From the NCBI RefSeq assembly GCF_002904335.1, contig NZ_PPHF01000152.1, positions 1 through 64,000 on the forward strand: DNA of 64,000 bases, read 5' to 3'. The position numbers and the translations under genes are program-made. This DNA comes from Amycolatopsis sp. CA-126428. Its GTDB lineage: Bacteria; Actinomycetota; Actinomycetes; Mycobacteriales; Pseudonocardiaceae. The notes under the pieces are model-generated. The model made no database searches, had not been told where the DNA came from, and saw only the letters and a list, made by a program, of their open reading frames with translations. Numbering within the stretch: the stretch's first letter is position 1; every line of letters begins with the position of its first letter. Shown piece after piece: positions 27,163-42,766 of the stretch.

Positions 27163-28331
27163 AGAAGCTCCTGACCGTCGGAGTGCTGGTCACGGCGTCC
27201 GCGCTGACGCTGTCCGGCTGTGCCTTCAAGGGCATCTACGACCTGCCGCTGCCCGGTGGCGCCGACCTCGGCGACCACCCGTACACGGTGAACGTCGAGT
27301 TCCGGGACGTGCTCGACCTGACCCCGCAGGCCGGGGTGAAGGTCGACGAGGTGCCGGTCGGCCGGGTCGAGAACGTCGGGCTCACCAAGGACGGCTGGCA
27401 CGCGCTGGTCACGCTGCGGGTCAACGGCGGCATCAAGCTGCCGGCCAACGCGATCGCCAACGTCAAGCAGTCCAGCCTGCTCGGTGAGAAGTACGTCGAA
27501 CTGGCCTCGCCCGGCGCCGACCAGGCCCACGGCAAGCTCGCCGACAACGCGACCATCCCGCTGGCCCGCACGAACCGCAGCGTCGAGGTCGAAGAACTGC
27601 TCGGGGCGCTGTCCCTGCTGCTCAACGGCGGTGGCGTCGACCAGCTGAACACCATCACCAAGGAGCTCAACAACGCCACGTCCGGCCGCGAGCCGGACAT
27701 CAAGGCGTTGCTGGACAACGCGAACCAGCTGGTGACGAACCTCGACCGGCAGTCGAAGAACATCACCCGGGCCATCGACGGGCTGAACCGGCTCTCCTCG
27801 ACCCTCAACGACCAGAAGGACAAGCTGGTCGGCGCGGTCGACAACCTCGGGCCCGGGCTCGGCGTGCTGGAGCAGCAGCGCGGCCAGCTGGTCACCATGC
27901 TGCAGGCGCTGGACAACCTCTCCGGCGTCGCCACCGACACGGTCAACAAGTCGCAGAAGGACCTCGTCGCCGACCTCAAGGCGCTGACGCCGACGCTGCA
28001 GAAGCTCGGCGAGGCGGGCAACGACCTGCCGAAGGCGCTGGAGATCCTGCTGACGTTCCCGTTCAGCGACCAGGCCGTCAACGGCGTCAAGGGCGACTAC
28101 TTCAACCTGTACGCGAAGGTGGACCTGAACCTGAAGACGATCGTCGAGAACCTGGGCAACAGCCGGCAGAACGCCCTGTCGGGGCAGCTGCCGCTGGCCG
28201 GCCTGACCGGCGGGGTCCAGGGCACGCCGGCCAACCAGCCGCCGCCGCTGCCGATCCCCGGCACCGGGCAACAGCAGTCGAAGCCGGGCCTGGGCAACCT
28301 CTTCGGGCTCCTGCCGGGAGGTGCGGGCTGA
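27159..28331 (+). CDS. Mce family lipoprotein, position E (LprK-like)
   Basis: 390 aa. GTG start overlapping the previous stop (GTGA). The N-terminus VKKLLTVGVLVTASALTLSG-C is a lipoprotein signal with lipobox LSGC, so this Mce protein is probably lipid-anchored outside the membrane, as mycobacterial MceE/LprK. The MCE domain (VKVDEVPVGRVENV, LLGEKYVELASP) and helical domain follow, then a Pro/Gly-rich tail. Confidence 0.92.
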   Translation: MKKLLTVGVLVTASALTLSGCAFKGIYDLPLPGGADLGDHPYTVNVEFRDVLDLTPQAGVKVDEVPVGRVENVGLTKDGWHALVTLRVNGGIKLPANAIANVKQSSLLGEKYVELASPGADQAHGKLADNATIPLARTNRSVEVEELLGALSLLLNGGGVDQLNTITKELNNATSGREPDIKALLDNANQLVTNLDRQSKNITRAIDGLNRLSSTLNDQKDKLVGAVDNLGPGLGVLEQQRGQLVTMLQALDNLSGVATDTVNKSQKDLVADLKALTPTLQKLGEAGNDLPKALEILLTFPFSDQAVNGVKGDYFNLYAKVDLNLKTIVENLGNSRQNALSGQLPLAGLTGGVQGTPANQPPPLPIPGTGQQQSKPGLGNLFGLLPGGAG

Positions 28332-29596
28332 TGCTGATCCGCCGGACGAAGATCCAGCTGATCGCCTTCGTGGTGATCTCGGTCGTCGCGATCGTCTACG
28401 CGCTGATCCGGTTCGCCGGGCTCGGCAGCGTGTTCGGCAACGACGGCTACACGGTGAAGCTGCAGCTCAACGAGTCGGGCGGCATCTTCACCAACGCCGA
28501 GGTGACCTACCGCGGCTACAACATCGGCCGGGTCGGCGACATGCGGCTCACCCAGACCGGGCTCGAGGCCGACCTGAACATCGACCCGTCGGCGCCGAAG
28601 GTGCCCGCGGACCTCGACGCCGTCGTCGCCAACCGGTCGGCGGTCGGTGAGCAGTACGTCGACCTCAAGCCGAAGGCCGACAAGGGCCCGTACCTGGCGG
28701 CGGGCTCGGTCATCCCGGCGTCGAAGACGACCACCCCGGTCAGCACCGACCGGCTGATCGGCGACCTCGACTCGCTCGCCGCGTCGGTCCCGGTCGACTC
28801 GCTGCGCACGGTCGTCGACGAGTCCTACGACGCCTTCCGCGGCACCGGCGGCGACCTGCAGAAGCTGCTGGACACCGCGCGCAGCTTCACCACGACGGCG
28901 CAGCAGTACCTGCCGCAGACGATCCAGCTGCTGGACGCCGGCGGCCAGGTGCTGGACACGCAGAACGCCGAGGCGGCGAACTTCGCCTCGTTCAGCAAGA
29001 GCCTCAACGAGCTCACCGGCACGCTGAAGAACTCCGACGGCGACCTGCGCAAGCTCATCGGGATCACGCCGCAGGTGGCGACGCAGATCAGCCAGGTGCT
29101 GCAGGAGTCCGGTCCGGGCCTCGGCGCGCTGACGGCGAACCTGCTGACCACGGCGAACCTGACCGTGACCCGGCTCGACGGGATCGAGCAGGGCCTGGTC
29201 ACGTATCCGGCGCTGGCCGGGGCGGCGAGCAGCGTGGCGCCCGGCGACGGCACCGCGCACCTCGGCCTGGTGCTCAACCTGTTCAACCCGCCGGCCTGCA
29301 CCAAGGGGTACCTCCCGTATTCGCAGTTCCGCACCGGGAACGACCTTTCCGCGAAGCCGGCGAAGGAAGACGCGTACTGTGCCGAACCGAAGGGCAGCCC
29401 GATCAACGTCCGCGGGGCGCAGAACGCGCCCTACGGCGGGGTGCCGGTCGCGCCGTCGGACAGCGACGTCTCGGCCAACGCGAACCGGCCGGCCGAAGAG
29501 CTGGCCGAGGAGCGGAACACCCGGGGTGTGCCGGGCATCGTCGGCAGCCCCGGCGTCAGCCTCACCAGCCTGGGCTCGCTGCTCGGCCTGACCTGA
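28331..29596 (+). CDS. Mce family protein, position F
   Basis: 421 aa. The ATG shares one base with the preceding TGA. Signal anchor (IAFVVISVVAIVYALIRFAG), MCE domain (VTYRGYNIGRVGDMRL, AVGEQYVDLKPK), helical region to about 320, and a C-terminal segment of about 100 aa ending near a hydrophobic LTSLGSLLGLT. It is the last of the six mce genes. Confidence 0.9.
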   Translation: MLIRRTKIQLIAFVVISVVAIVYALIRFAGLGSVFGNDGYTVKLQLNESGGIFTNAEVTYRGYNIGRVGDMRLTQTGLEADLNIDPSAPKVPADLDAVVANRSAVGEQYVDLKPKADKGPYLAAGSVIPASKTTTPVSTDRLIGDLDSLAASVPVDSLRTVVDESYDAFRGTGGDLQKLLDTARSFTTTAQQYLPQTIQLLDAGGQVLDTQNAEAANFASFSKSLNELTGTLKNSDGDLRKLIGITPQVATQISQVLQESGPGLGALTANLLTTANLTVTRLDGIEQGLVTYPALAGAASSVAPGDGTAHLGLVLNLFNPPACTKGYLPYSQFRTGNDLSAKPAKEDAYCAEPKGSPINVRGAQNAPYGGVPVAPSDSDVSANANRPAEELAEERNTRGVPGIVGSPGVSLTSLGSLLGLT

Positions 29597-29633
29597 CGCC
29601 GATTTTGACGACCGTTACCTACCCTGGAGTGTC

Positions 29634-30221
29634 ATGAGCACGGACGAGCCGGCCGCCACGGCGGTGGAAGACGAGTCCTCCGCAGAGTCTTCCGGGGCGC
29701 CGTCGAAGGATCCCTCGCGGACCCTGGTGCTCGGCGCCGCGGCACTGGCACTGGCCGGCCTCATCGCGGCGGCCATCTTCGGCGTCCAGTGGTGGGTGGC
29801 CGCGAACGACGACAACGCCGGCTTGGCGGCGTCGCGCGATGCCGTGGTCAAGGCGGGCACCAACGCGCTGAAGGCCTACACCGAGGTCGACTACAACGAC
29901 CTCGACGGCTTCTTCGCCCGGCAGAAGGCCGTGTCGGACGACAAGATGGCGCAGCAGATCGACCAGTCGGCGCCGACGTTCCGCAAGGCGCTCTCCGACG
30001 CCAAGACGAAGGTCACCACGGACGTGCAGGACGTCGCCGTCGAGGAGCTGGACGACCACGAAGGCAAGGCCAGCTTCCTCGCCGCGATCGCCACCACCGT
30101 GACCCAGGGGGACAAGAGCAGCGCGAAGCCGTTGCGCCTCGAAGTCTCGATGACCCGGGTGGGCGATGATTGGAAGCTGTCCGGCATCGACAGCGTCCCG
30201 CTCGTCGCGGCCGGCCAGTAG
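29634..30221 (+). CDS. Mce-associated membrane protein
   Basis: 195 aa. Acidic N-terminus, one membrane helix (TLVLGAAALALAGLIAAAIF), then an extracytoplasmic NTF2-like domain of about 130 aa (KAYTEVDYNDLDGFFARQ). Same plan as mycobacterial Mas (Mce-associated) proteins, which stabilise Mce complexes. It starts 37 nt after the last mce gene and is probably cotranscribed. Confidence 0.82.
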   Translation: MSTDEPAATAVEDESSAESSGAPSKDPSRTLVLGAAALALAGLIAAAIFGVQWWVAANDDNAGLAASRDAVVKAGTNALKAYTEVDYNDLDGFFARQKAVSDDKMAQQIDQSAPTFRKALSDAKTKVTTDVQDVAVEELDDHEGKASFLAAIATTVTQGDKSSAKPLRLEVSMTRVGDDWKLSGIDSVPLVAAGQ

Positions 30222-30243
30222 CGTTACCCAGAAGGAGCCCGTA

Positions 30244-31281
30244 GTGCCCCCCTCCCGCCGCCAGCCGCCGCGCAGCACCCCGCCGCCGTCGCGGCGTCCC
30301 CGCGTGGCCGGGCTGCGCAAGCCCCCGACGGACGAGACCGCCGCCGAGCGGACCGGCCAGCTGCCCGCCGTGCCGCCCGCGAAGCCGCGTCCGCGGCCGG
30401 CGCCGCGTCCGGCACCCCGGCCGGCCGCCGAGCCGGTGGAGTCGGTGGAGTCCACCAGCGGGCGGCTCGACGACCTGGCGCCCGCCGAGGACACGCAGGT
30501 GTTCGCGCCGGTCGAGACCGGCACCGGTGTCGAAGAGGAGCCGCAGGTCGACGCGCTCACGGGTGAGCCCGCGGCCGACGAGGAGGAAGCCCCGGCGCGG
30601 CCGGCGCCCCGGCGGAAGAAGCGGGACACCGGGATCGCGAAGCCGACCGAAGAAGCCGAGGTTCCGGTCTCGGATGCGGAGCCGGAGAAGCCCGCGGGCT
30701 CGAAGGTGCCGAGGCCGTACCTCGTGGCGGGTGCGCTGGTGCTGGTCGCGCTGGTCCTGGGCGGCCTGGCCTTCTGGTTCAAGTCCGAAGAGGTGCAGGT
30801 CTCCTCGGCGACGAGCAACACGGCCCTCCTGGACGTCGCGAAGACCGCGCAGGTCAAGGACGCGGTGTCGAAGGCGGCCGAGGCGCTGTTCTCCTACGAC
30901 TTCAACAACATCAAGAAGACCGAGGACGCGGCGAACGACCTGCTCGCCAACGACGACGTCAAGAACAAGTACAACTCGCTGATGGGCGAGGTGAAGCGGC
31001 TGGCGCCGGCCCAGAAGATGATCGTGACGTGCAAGGTGACGCGCGCGGCGGTGATCATGCTCAACGGCGACCTGGCGAAGGTGATGGTCTTCGTCGACCA
31101 GACCTCGACCCGCACGGACACGAAGAAGACGACGGCGGGCACGGCCCAGCTCCACCTGAACGCCCAGCTCCAGGGCGACAAGTGGAAGATCACTGACATG
31201 GACACCTACAACGCCCCGAAGGTCCCGGCGCCGTCGCAGGCACCCTCGTCGGCGCCCGCGTCCCCCTCGCCGTCCAAGTAG
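30244..31281 (+). CDS. Mce-associated membrane protein with long Pro/Glu-rich N-terminus
   Basis: 345 aa. The first ~155 residues are disordered and rich in Pro, Arg and Glu. One membrane helix follows (YLVAGALVLVALVLGGLAFW), then a Mas-type outer domain (AAEALFSYDFNNIKKTEDAA) and a Ser/Pro tail. The GTG at 30244 was chosen because AGAAGGAG lies upstream; the open frame further upstream overlaps the previous gene. Probable last gene of the Mce operon. Confidence 0.8.
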   Translation: MPPSRRQPPRSTPPPSRRPRVAGLRKPPTDETAAERTGQLPAVPPAKPRPRPAPRPAPRPAAEPVESVESTSGRLDDLAPAEDTQVFAPVETGTGVEEEPQVDALTGEPAADEEEAPARPAPRRKKRDTGIAKPTEEAEVPVSDAEPEKPAGSKVPRPYLVAGALVLVALVLGGLAFWFKSEEVQVSSATSNTALLDVAKTAQVKDAVSKAAEALFSYDFNNIKKTEDAANDLLANDDVKNKYNSLMGEVKRLAPAQKMIVTCKVTRAAVIMLNGDLAKVMVFVDQTSTRTDTKKTTAGTAQLHLNAQLQGDKWKITDMDTYNAPKVPAPSQAPSSAPASPSPSK

Positions 31282-32040
31282 GTCCACCGGGTCTCGCTCG
31301 GCGGGGATCGCGGGTCGTCGGCGCCGCGGCACCGCCCGGGTTCGCGTAGCCGCGCGCGCACGAAGGGTGGTCACACCGCTGTGGCGCGCGGTGCGGGCAC
31401 CCGAGGCTCACCGCGCGCTGTCCCGTGCTCGCGCCGCCGTGGGCGGGTGCGTGCCGCCGCGCGGGCCTCACGCACTCACACCGCGGCGGACGGCCGTAAG
31501 CGCTCTCTGGAGCCTCCGAACCGGCCCTCCGCGGTCCCCGATCCGCGAAATCTCCGCTCCCGACACGCCCGGATCCACTCCGCCGGAGTGGCCTGCGCCA
31601 TACCCCTCGATCCCGGCGAAACCCCAGGTAGAGCCCCTCAAGGTGGCGTTACCAGCGGGTAGCTGGAATGATATTCGGCCGCTCACGCTCCGCTGACCCT
31701 CTTCCACGCTGCGCCAACCGGCGGGACCCCCGTGTGGCATCTTGACTGGAAGCTCCGGTGGGGTCACGCTTACTCCCAACGGCGAAACCAGGGCCCTTGC
31801 GGGAGGGACCTCCGGGTCGCCAGGAGGCATACCTGAAGACGTTGCGAAGCAGGCTGGGCCCCATCGGGAGCGCCCCCTGGACAGACCGCGACGTTCGGGC
31901 TAGACTGTCTCTTTGCGCTGCCCTCTTTCAGGCTGCCCGGAGCCGGTAGTTAGGATAGTGGGCACACGGCACCCTTGACAGTCGCTCATAGCTGTTGCTA
32001 TGGCGGCCGTCACCGCTCATTGTCCCCGGAAGGACGCATC
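31282..32040. other. long non-coding leader region before rpoB
   Basis: 759 bp with no supported gene. It holds the rpoB promoters and a long 5' UTR. Besides the promoter at 31878, TTGACA at 31975-31980 with TATGGC at 31999-32004 (18-bp spacer) is a second candidate. A GGAAGGA ribosome binding site precedes the rpoB start by 8 nt. Confidence 0.55.
31878..31906 (+). promoter_or_regulatory. main candidate rpoB promoter
   Basis: TGGACA (31878-31883) and TAGACT (31901-31906) with a 17-bp spacer, 135 nt upstream of the start codon. A good match to actinobacterial housekeeping sigma promoters. Confidence 0.6.
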
Positions 32041-35544
<3,504 letters not shown>

Positions 35545-35632
35545 TCGCGAGCTGAGCCGGGGCCTACCTCCCGTGGGCCCCGGCTCGCCCGCCAACCCCC
35601 TCTAGCCGAAACAACCCCAAGGGGATCTAGAC

Positions 35633-39544
<3,912 letters not shown>

Positions 39545-39557
39545 AGCTGAGTCACGA

Positions 39558-39593
39558 GAAAGGCCCCTGCCGGGTTTCCGGCGGGGGCCTTTC
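39558..39593 (+). terminator. terminator of rpoBC
   Basis: GAAAGGCCCCTGCCGG pairs with CCGGCGGGGGCCTTTC (one G-U), loop GTTT, then CCGTTTGT. It starts 14 nt after the rpoC stop. Confidence 0.92.
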
Positions 39594-39705
39594 CCGTTTG
39601 TCACCCCATCAGGTGTTCACCTGTCCGGACTTTCGCTAGAGTGAGCCGGTTCACGCGGTTCGGGGGCTTTGCGCGTTTCCAACGGGTAATCAGGGGTGAC
39701 TGTTC

Positions 39706-41487
39706 GTGAACATATCCAGAAGCGCGAGATCCTTCGCGCGCGATTTCGCCGCGCTGACGGCCGCGGCCGTGCTGACCAGCGTGTTCGCCGGCCCGGCGGC
39801 CGCGGACGAGCCGACACCGACCGCCACCGCGCCGGCGACGTCCGAAGCGCCGTCCACATCGGAGGCGCCGGCGGGTTCGGAAGCGCCGGAGCCGAGCACG
39901 GCGCCGAGTTCCACCCAGCCGGAGAACAAGCCCGCGGCCGCGCAGCCGCAGGCCGAGCCCGCGCAACGCGCGCAGGTCGCGGCCTCGATCGATCTCGGTG
40001 ACGACCCTTATCCGTCCAACGAGGACGTCCACTTCAAGATCAAGCTGACGAACACCGGTGGGGTCACCGCGGACGGCGTCTACGTCTACCAGCTCACCGA
40101 CAAGCCGACCGATCTGAACGTTCCTTGGGGTGGCTGGGGTGACCTGAGTTCCGGGCGGGGGATCAAGCTCGAGCCGGATCAGTCGTTCGAGCTGTCGGGC
40201 ACCGGGAGCATCCGGGATATCCGGCTGGACACCGTGACCGTCCGAGCCGTCCTGTTCGACAAAACCGGCTTCAGCGTCAGCCCCGAGTTCGGAGCGTCGG
40301 CGAAGGTCACCGCGGCCCCCGGCGACGCGTCGGGCATCGTGTACGGCGACAAGAACGGCAACGGCTCCTACGACGCCGGCGAAAAGCTGACCGGGATCAA
40401 GCTCAGCCTGCGGTACATCCACGGCGACGTCACCTACACCGCGACGAGCGACGAGAACGGCACCCTGACCTTCAACGTCCCGGCCGCGGACTACTACCTC
40501 GGCGGCGACGTGGTCGACGGCTGGTTGTTCCCGTGGCGCACCGTCCACATCGGCAAGGGCACGAAGCTGGATCTCCGCGGCGCACCGCCGCTGAACGGTG
40601 CGCTCAAGGCGTCGATGAAGTTCACCCAGGACAGCTACAAGGTCGGCGACACCGCGCACCTCACCGTCACGCTGGCCAACTCCGGCAAGACCCCGCTCGT
40701 CGGGATCGTGGCCGAGTGCAACCGGATCGGCGACCCCGAAATCCTGCAGGGCACGGGTCCCGGCTGGGGCGACCTGCTCTGGTCGCGCGGGGTGACGATC
40801 GGCGCCGGGGAGACGCGCACCTTCGACGTCACCGACACGGTGCCGGCGGCCGCGTTCAACCGCGGTTTCGTCGTTGCCGCCTGTGACTTCGGGTATCCCG
40901 AAGTCGACATCGAGAACCACGCGGAGGCTTCCGACCAGGCGGCGGTGCCCGGCGGTGTCGGCGCCCTCGCCGGCGAGGTGGAGGTCTACACCGACCAAGG
41001 CCAGGTCAAGCACGGTGTGGCCGGGGTCAAGGTCGTGCTGACCGCCGAGCAGGCCTGCCCGGTCATCGGCGAGCAGACGACGGACGAGAAGGGCCACTTC
41101 GAGTTCCGCAAGCTGGTTCCGGGGCTCGCCTACAAGCTGTACTTCCTGCCGCCGAAGGGCTGGAAGATCAAGTACGACAACCCGACCTCGGTCGACGTCT
41201 ACGCACCGGAGGACAACCCGGCCCGGCTGGGCATCCAGGCCGAGGAGGGTGACGCGCCGCTCCCGAAGGTGCCCACCAACCCGGAGACCTGCACGGCCGC
41301 CGCCTCCACGACGCCGTCGACCGGCGCGGCCAGCAGCACCGGCGGCACCGGTGGCGGCCAGAGCGGCGGCTCCGGGCTGGCCAGCACCGGCGTCGACGCG
41401 ATCGGCCTCGGCGCGCTCGCGCTGCTGGCCCTCGCCCTCGGCGGCGGTCTGGTCGTCGGCGCCCGCCGTCGGCGTCGCACGATCTGA
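39706..41487 (+). CDS. LAxTG cell-wall-anchored surface protein with SdrD/CnaB-like domains
   Basis: 593 aa. Signal peptide (about residues 1-34, ending AGPAAADE), then a Thr/Ser/Pro/Glu-rich spacer to about 88. Two beta-rich repeats of the conserved-repeat/DUF11 type follow (IKLTNTGGVTADGVYVYQ; LTVTLANSGKTPLVGI). Between them lies an SdrD B-like segment with a Ca-loop motif YGDKNGNGSYDAGEKLTG, and near 425-505 a CnaB-like fold. The C-terminus is a sorting signal: LASTG at 558-562, a hydrophobic stretch, and RRRRR. LAxTG is the preferred signal of class E sortases. No sortase gene lies nearby. GTG start. Confidence 0.85.
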   Translation: MNISRSARSFARDFAALTAAAVLTSVFAGPAAADEPTPTATAPATSEAPSTSEAPAGSEAPEPSTAPSSTQPENKPAAAQPQAEPAQRAQVAASIDLGDDPYPSNEDVHFKIKLTNTGGVTADGVYVYQLTDKPTDLNVPWGGWGDLSSGRGIKLEPDQSFELSGTGSIRDIRLDTVTVRAVLFDKTGFSVSPEFGASAKVTAAPGDASGIVYGDKNGNGSYDAGEKLTGIKLSLRYIHGDVTYTATSDENGTLTFNVPAADYYLGGDVVDGWLFPWRTVHIGKGTKLDLRGAPPLNGALKASMKFTQDSYKVGDTAHLTVTLANSGKTPLVGIVAECNRIGDPEILQGTGPGWGDLLWSRGVTIGAGETRTFDVTDTVPAAAFNRGFVVAACDFGYPEVDIENHAEASDQAAVPGGVGALAGEVEVYTDQGQVKHGVAGVKVVLTAEQACPVIGEQTTDEKGHFEFRKLVPGLAYKLYFLPPKGWKIKYDNPTSVDVYAPEDNPARLGIQAEEGDAPLPKVPTNPETCTAAASTTPSTGAASSTGGTGGGQSGGSGLASTGVDAIGLGALALLALALGGGLVVGARRRRRTI

Positions 41488-41500
41488 CGTAGGAGAGCGA

Positions 41501-41533
41501 AGCGCCCCCGGTCCACTGTGGACCGGGGGCGCT
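41501..41533. terminator. bidirectional terminator between convergent genes
   Basis: A 16-bp perfect stem (AGCGCCCCCGGTCCAC and its complement) meets at a single T, flanked by AAGCG and TTTCG. It lies between the surface-protein gene and the VanX-like gene and can serve both. Confidence 0.85.
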
Positions 41534-41554
41534 TTCGTCCGGGCGAAAAGCGTT

Positions 41555-42340
41555 TCAGTGCAGGCTTCCCCGGGACACCGGGAAATCGAAGTAGGTGTCC
41601 GGGAACGGCTCGCCGTTCAGCGTGAAGTGCCACCACTCCTCGGGCAGGTTGCGGAAGCCCGCCGCGGCCATCGTCGAGCGCAGCAGGTCGCGGTGCTGCC
41701 GGGCGACGCCGGTGATCGCCGGGTTGTCGGTGTGGGCGAGCGGGTCGAAGCAGTCGTAGCCGGTGCCCATGTCGACGGTGTTGTCGGGGAACCGCTGGTC
41801 CCGCGGCGCGAAGCACGCCTCGAGCGGCTCGCCTGGGACGTACGGGCGCTGGAACCGCGGCGGGATCCGCACGAGGGTGAGGTCCATCGTGCTGCCGCGG
41901 CTGTGCCCGGACTTCTCGGCGATGTACCCGTCGGCGAAGAGCCGGTCCTTGGCGACGTTCGGGTAGAACTCGGCCTTCATCTTCTCGTCGGCGAGGTCCT
42001 TGGCCCACCGCACGAAGTGGTCGACGGCGCGCTGCGGCCGGTAGCAGTCGTAGACCTTGAGCGTGTAACCGCGCTTGAGCAGCCGGGCCTGCGCCTGCCG
42101 CAGGCCTTCGGCGGCCTGCCGGGTGAGGATGCACATGGGCTGGCGGTACCCGTCGATGCGGCGGCCGACGAAGTTGTGCCGCGTGTCGTAGCGGATGTCC
42201 TGCAGGATCGACGGTGCGACGTCGGAGAGTGCGACGAAGGCCCCGGAAGTGCCGGCCTGCGCGGGGGAGGGGACGGCGAGACCGGCCGTCGCGGCGAGGG
42301 TGACGGCGAGAGCGCGCACCCGGCGAGTGAAGATCGGCAT
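41555..42340 (-). CDS. secreted D-alanyl-D-alanine dipeptidase, VanX/DdpX-like (M15D)
   Basis: 261 aa. A signal peptide (RRVRALAVTLAATAGLAVPSPAQA, residues 6-29) directs export. The M15D zinc site is complete: SGHSRGSTMDLTL (His and Asp ligands, near residue 150) and EEWWHF (Glu base and His ligand, near 236), with YDTRHNFVGR and YDCYRPQRAV typical of VanX relatives. It should cleave D-Ala-D-Ala dipeptide or related wall fragments outside the cell. VanX enzymes of resistance clusters are cytosolic, so this exported form probably recycles or remodels the wall. No vanH, vanA or vanRS neighbours. Confidence 0.9.
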   Translation of the reverse strand: MPIFTRRVRALAVTLAATAGLAVPSPAQAGTSGAFVALSDVAPSILQDIRYDTRHNFVGRRIDGYRQPMCILTRQAAEGLRQAQARLLKRGYTLKVYDCYRPQRAVDHFVRWAKDLADEKMKAEFYPNVAKDRLFADGYIAEKSGHSRGSTMDLTLVRIPPRFQRPYVPGEPLEACFAPRDQRFPDNTVDMGTGYDCFDPLAHTDNPAITGVARQHRDLLRSTMAAAGFRNLPEEWWHFTLNGEPFPDTYFDFPVSRGSLH

Positions 42341-42387
42341 CCCTCTCGTCTATCAGCTCGGCCCCGGGCGCGCAGCCGCCGTCGGGG

Positions 42388-42680
42388 TCAGGACCAGCCT
42401 TCCGAGGTCGTCGCGCGCAGGAAGTCGTCCGACGGCGGCTGCACCGGCCGTCCCTCGAACTGCGTCGACAGCACCACCGACGACCGCAGTTCACCGTGCT
42501 TGCCCAGCCGTTCCAGCAGCCCCTCGAAGTGCTCGAGCGACGCCGCCCGGATCTTCAGCATCGTGCAGTGGTCGCCGCTGAGCCGGTGGATCTCGACGAC
42601 CCGTCGGCCTGCAGCAGGTCCAGCAGCCGCCAGTCGACGTCGTCCAGCGCCTTTTCCGAACGGAAGGTCATGGGCCTCAT
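42388..42680 (-). pseudogene. Lrp/AsnC-family regulator remnant with internal deletion and frameshift
   Basis: Reading leftward, the N-terminus of an Lrp/AsnC protein is clear (MTFRSEKALDDVDWRLLDLL, then QADG). The sequence jumps at about 42600-42605 into another frame that encodes the end of an Lrp ligand domain: VVEIHRLSGDHCTMLKIRA, then LEHFEGLLERLGKHGELRSS, to a normal C-terminus. The HTH and the first part of the RAM domain, roughly 70-80 codons, are missing and the frame is broken. The gene cannot give a working regulator. Its former target was probably the adjacent divergent MFS gene. Confidence 0.75.
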
Positions 42681-42766
42681 CTTCCTTCCGATGCGCGCCC
42701 GGGGCGAGCGAAATCCCGTGCACCGGCCCTTCGAACCGCGGCCGGATTTCCCTGACGTTGCTGCTC

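Noticed and set aside
41555..42340. Vancomycin-resistance cluster
   Set aside because: Only a VanX-like gene is present, it has a signal peptide, and there is no vanH, vanA, vanR or vanS nearby.
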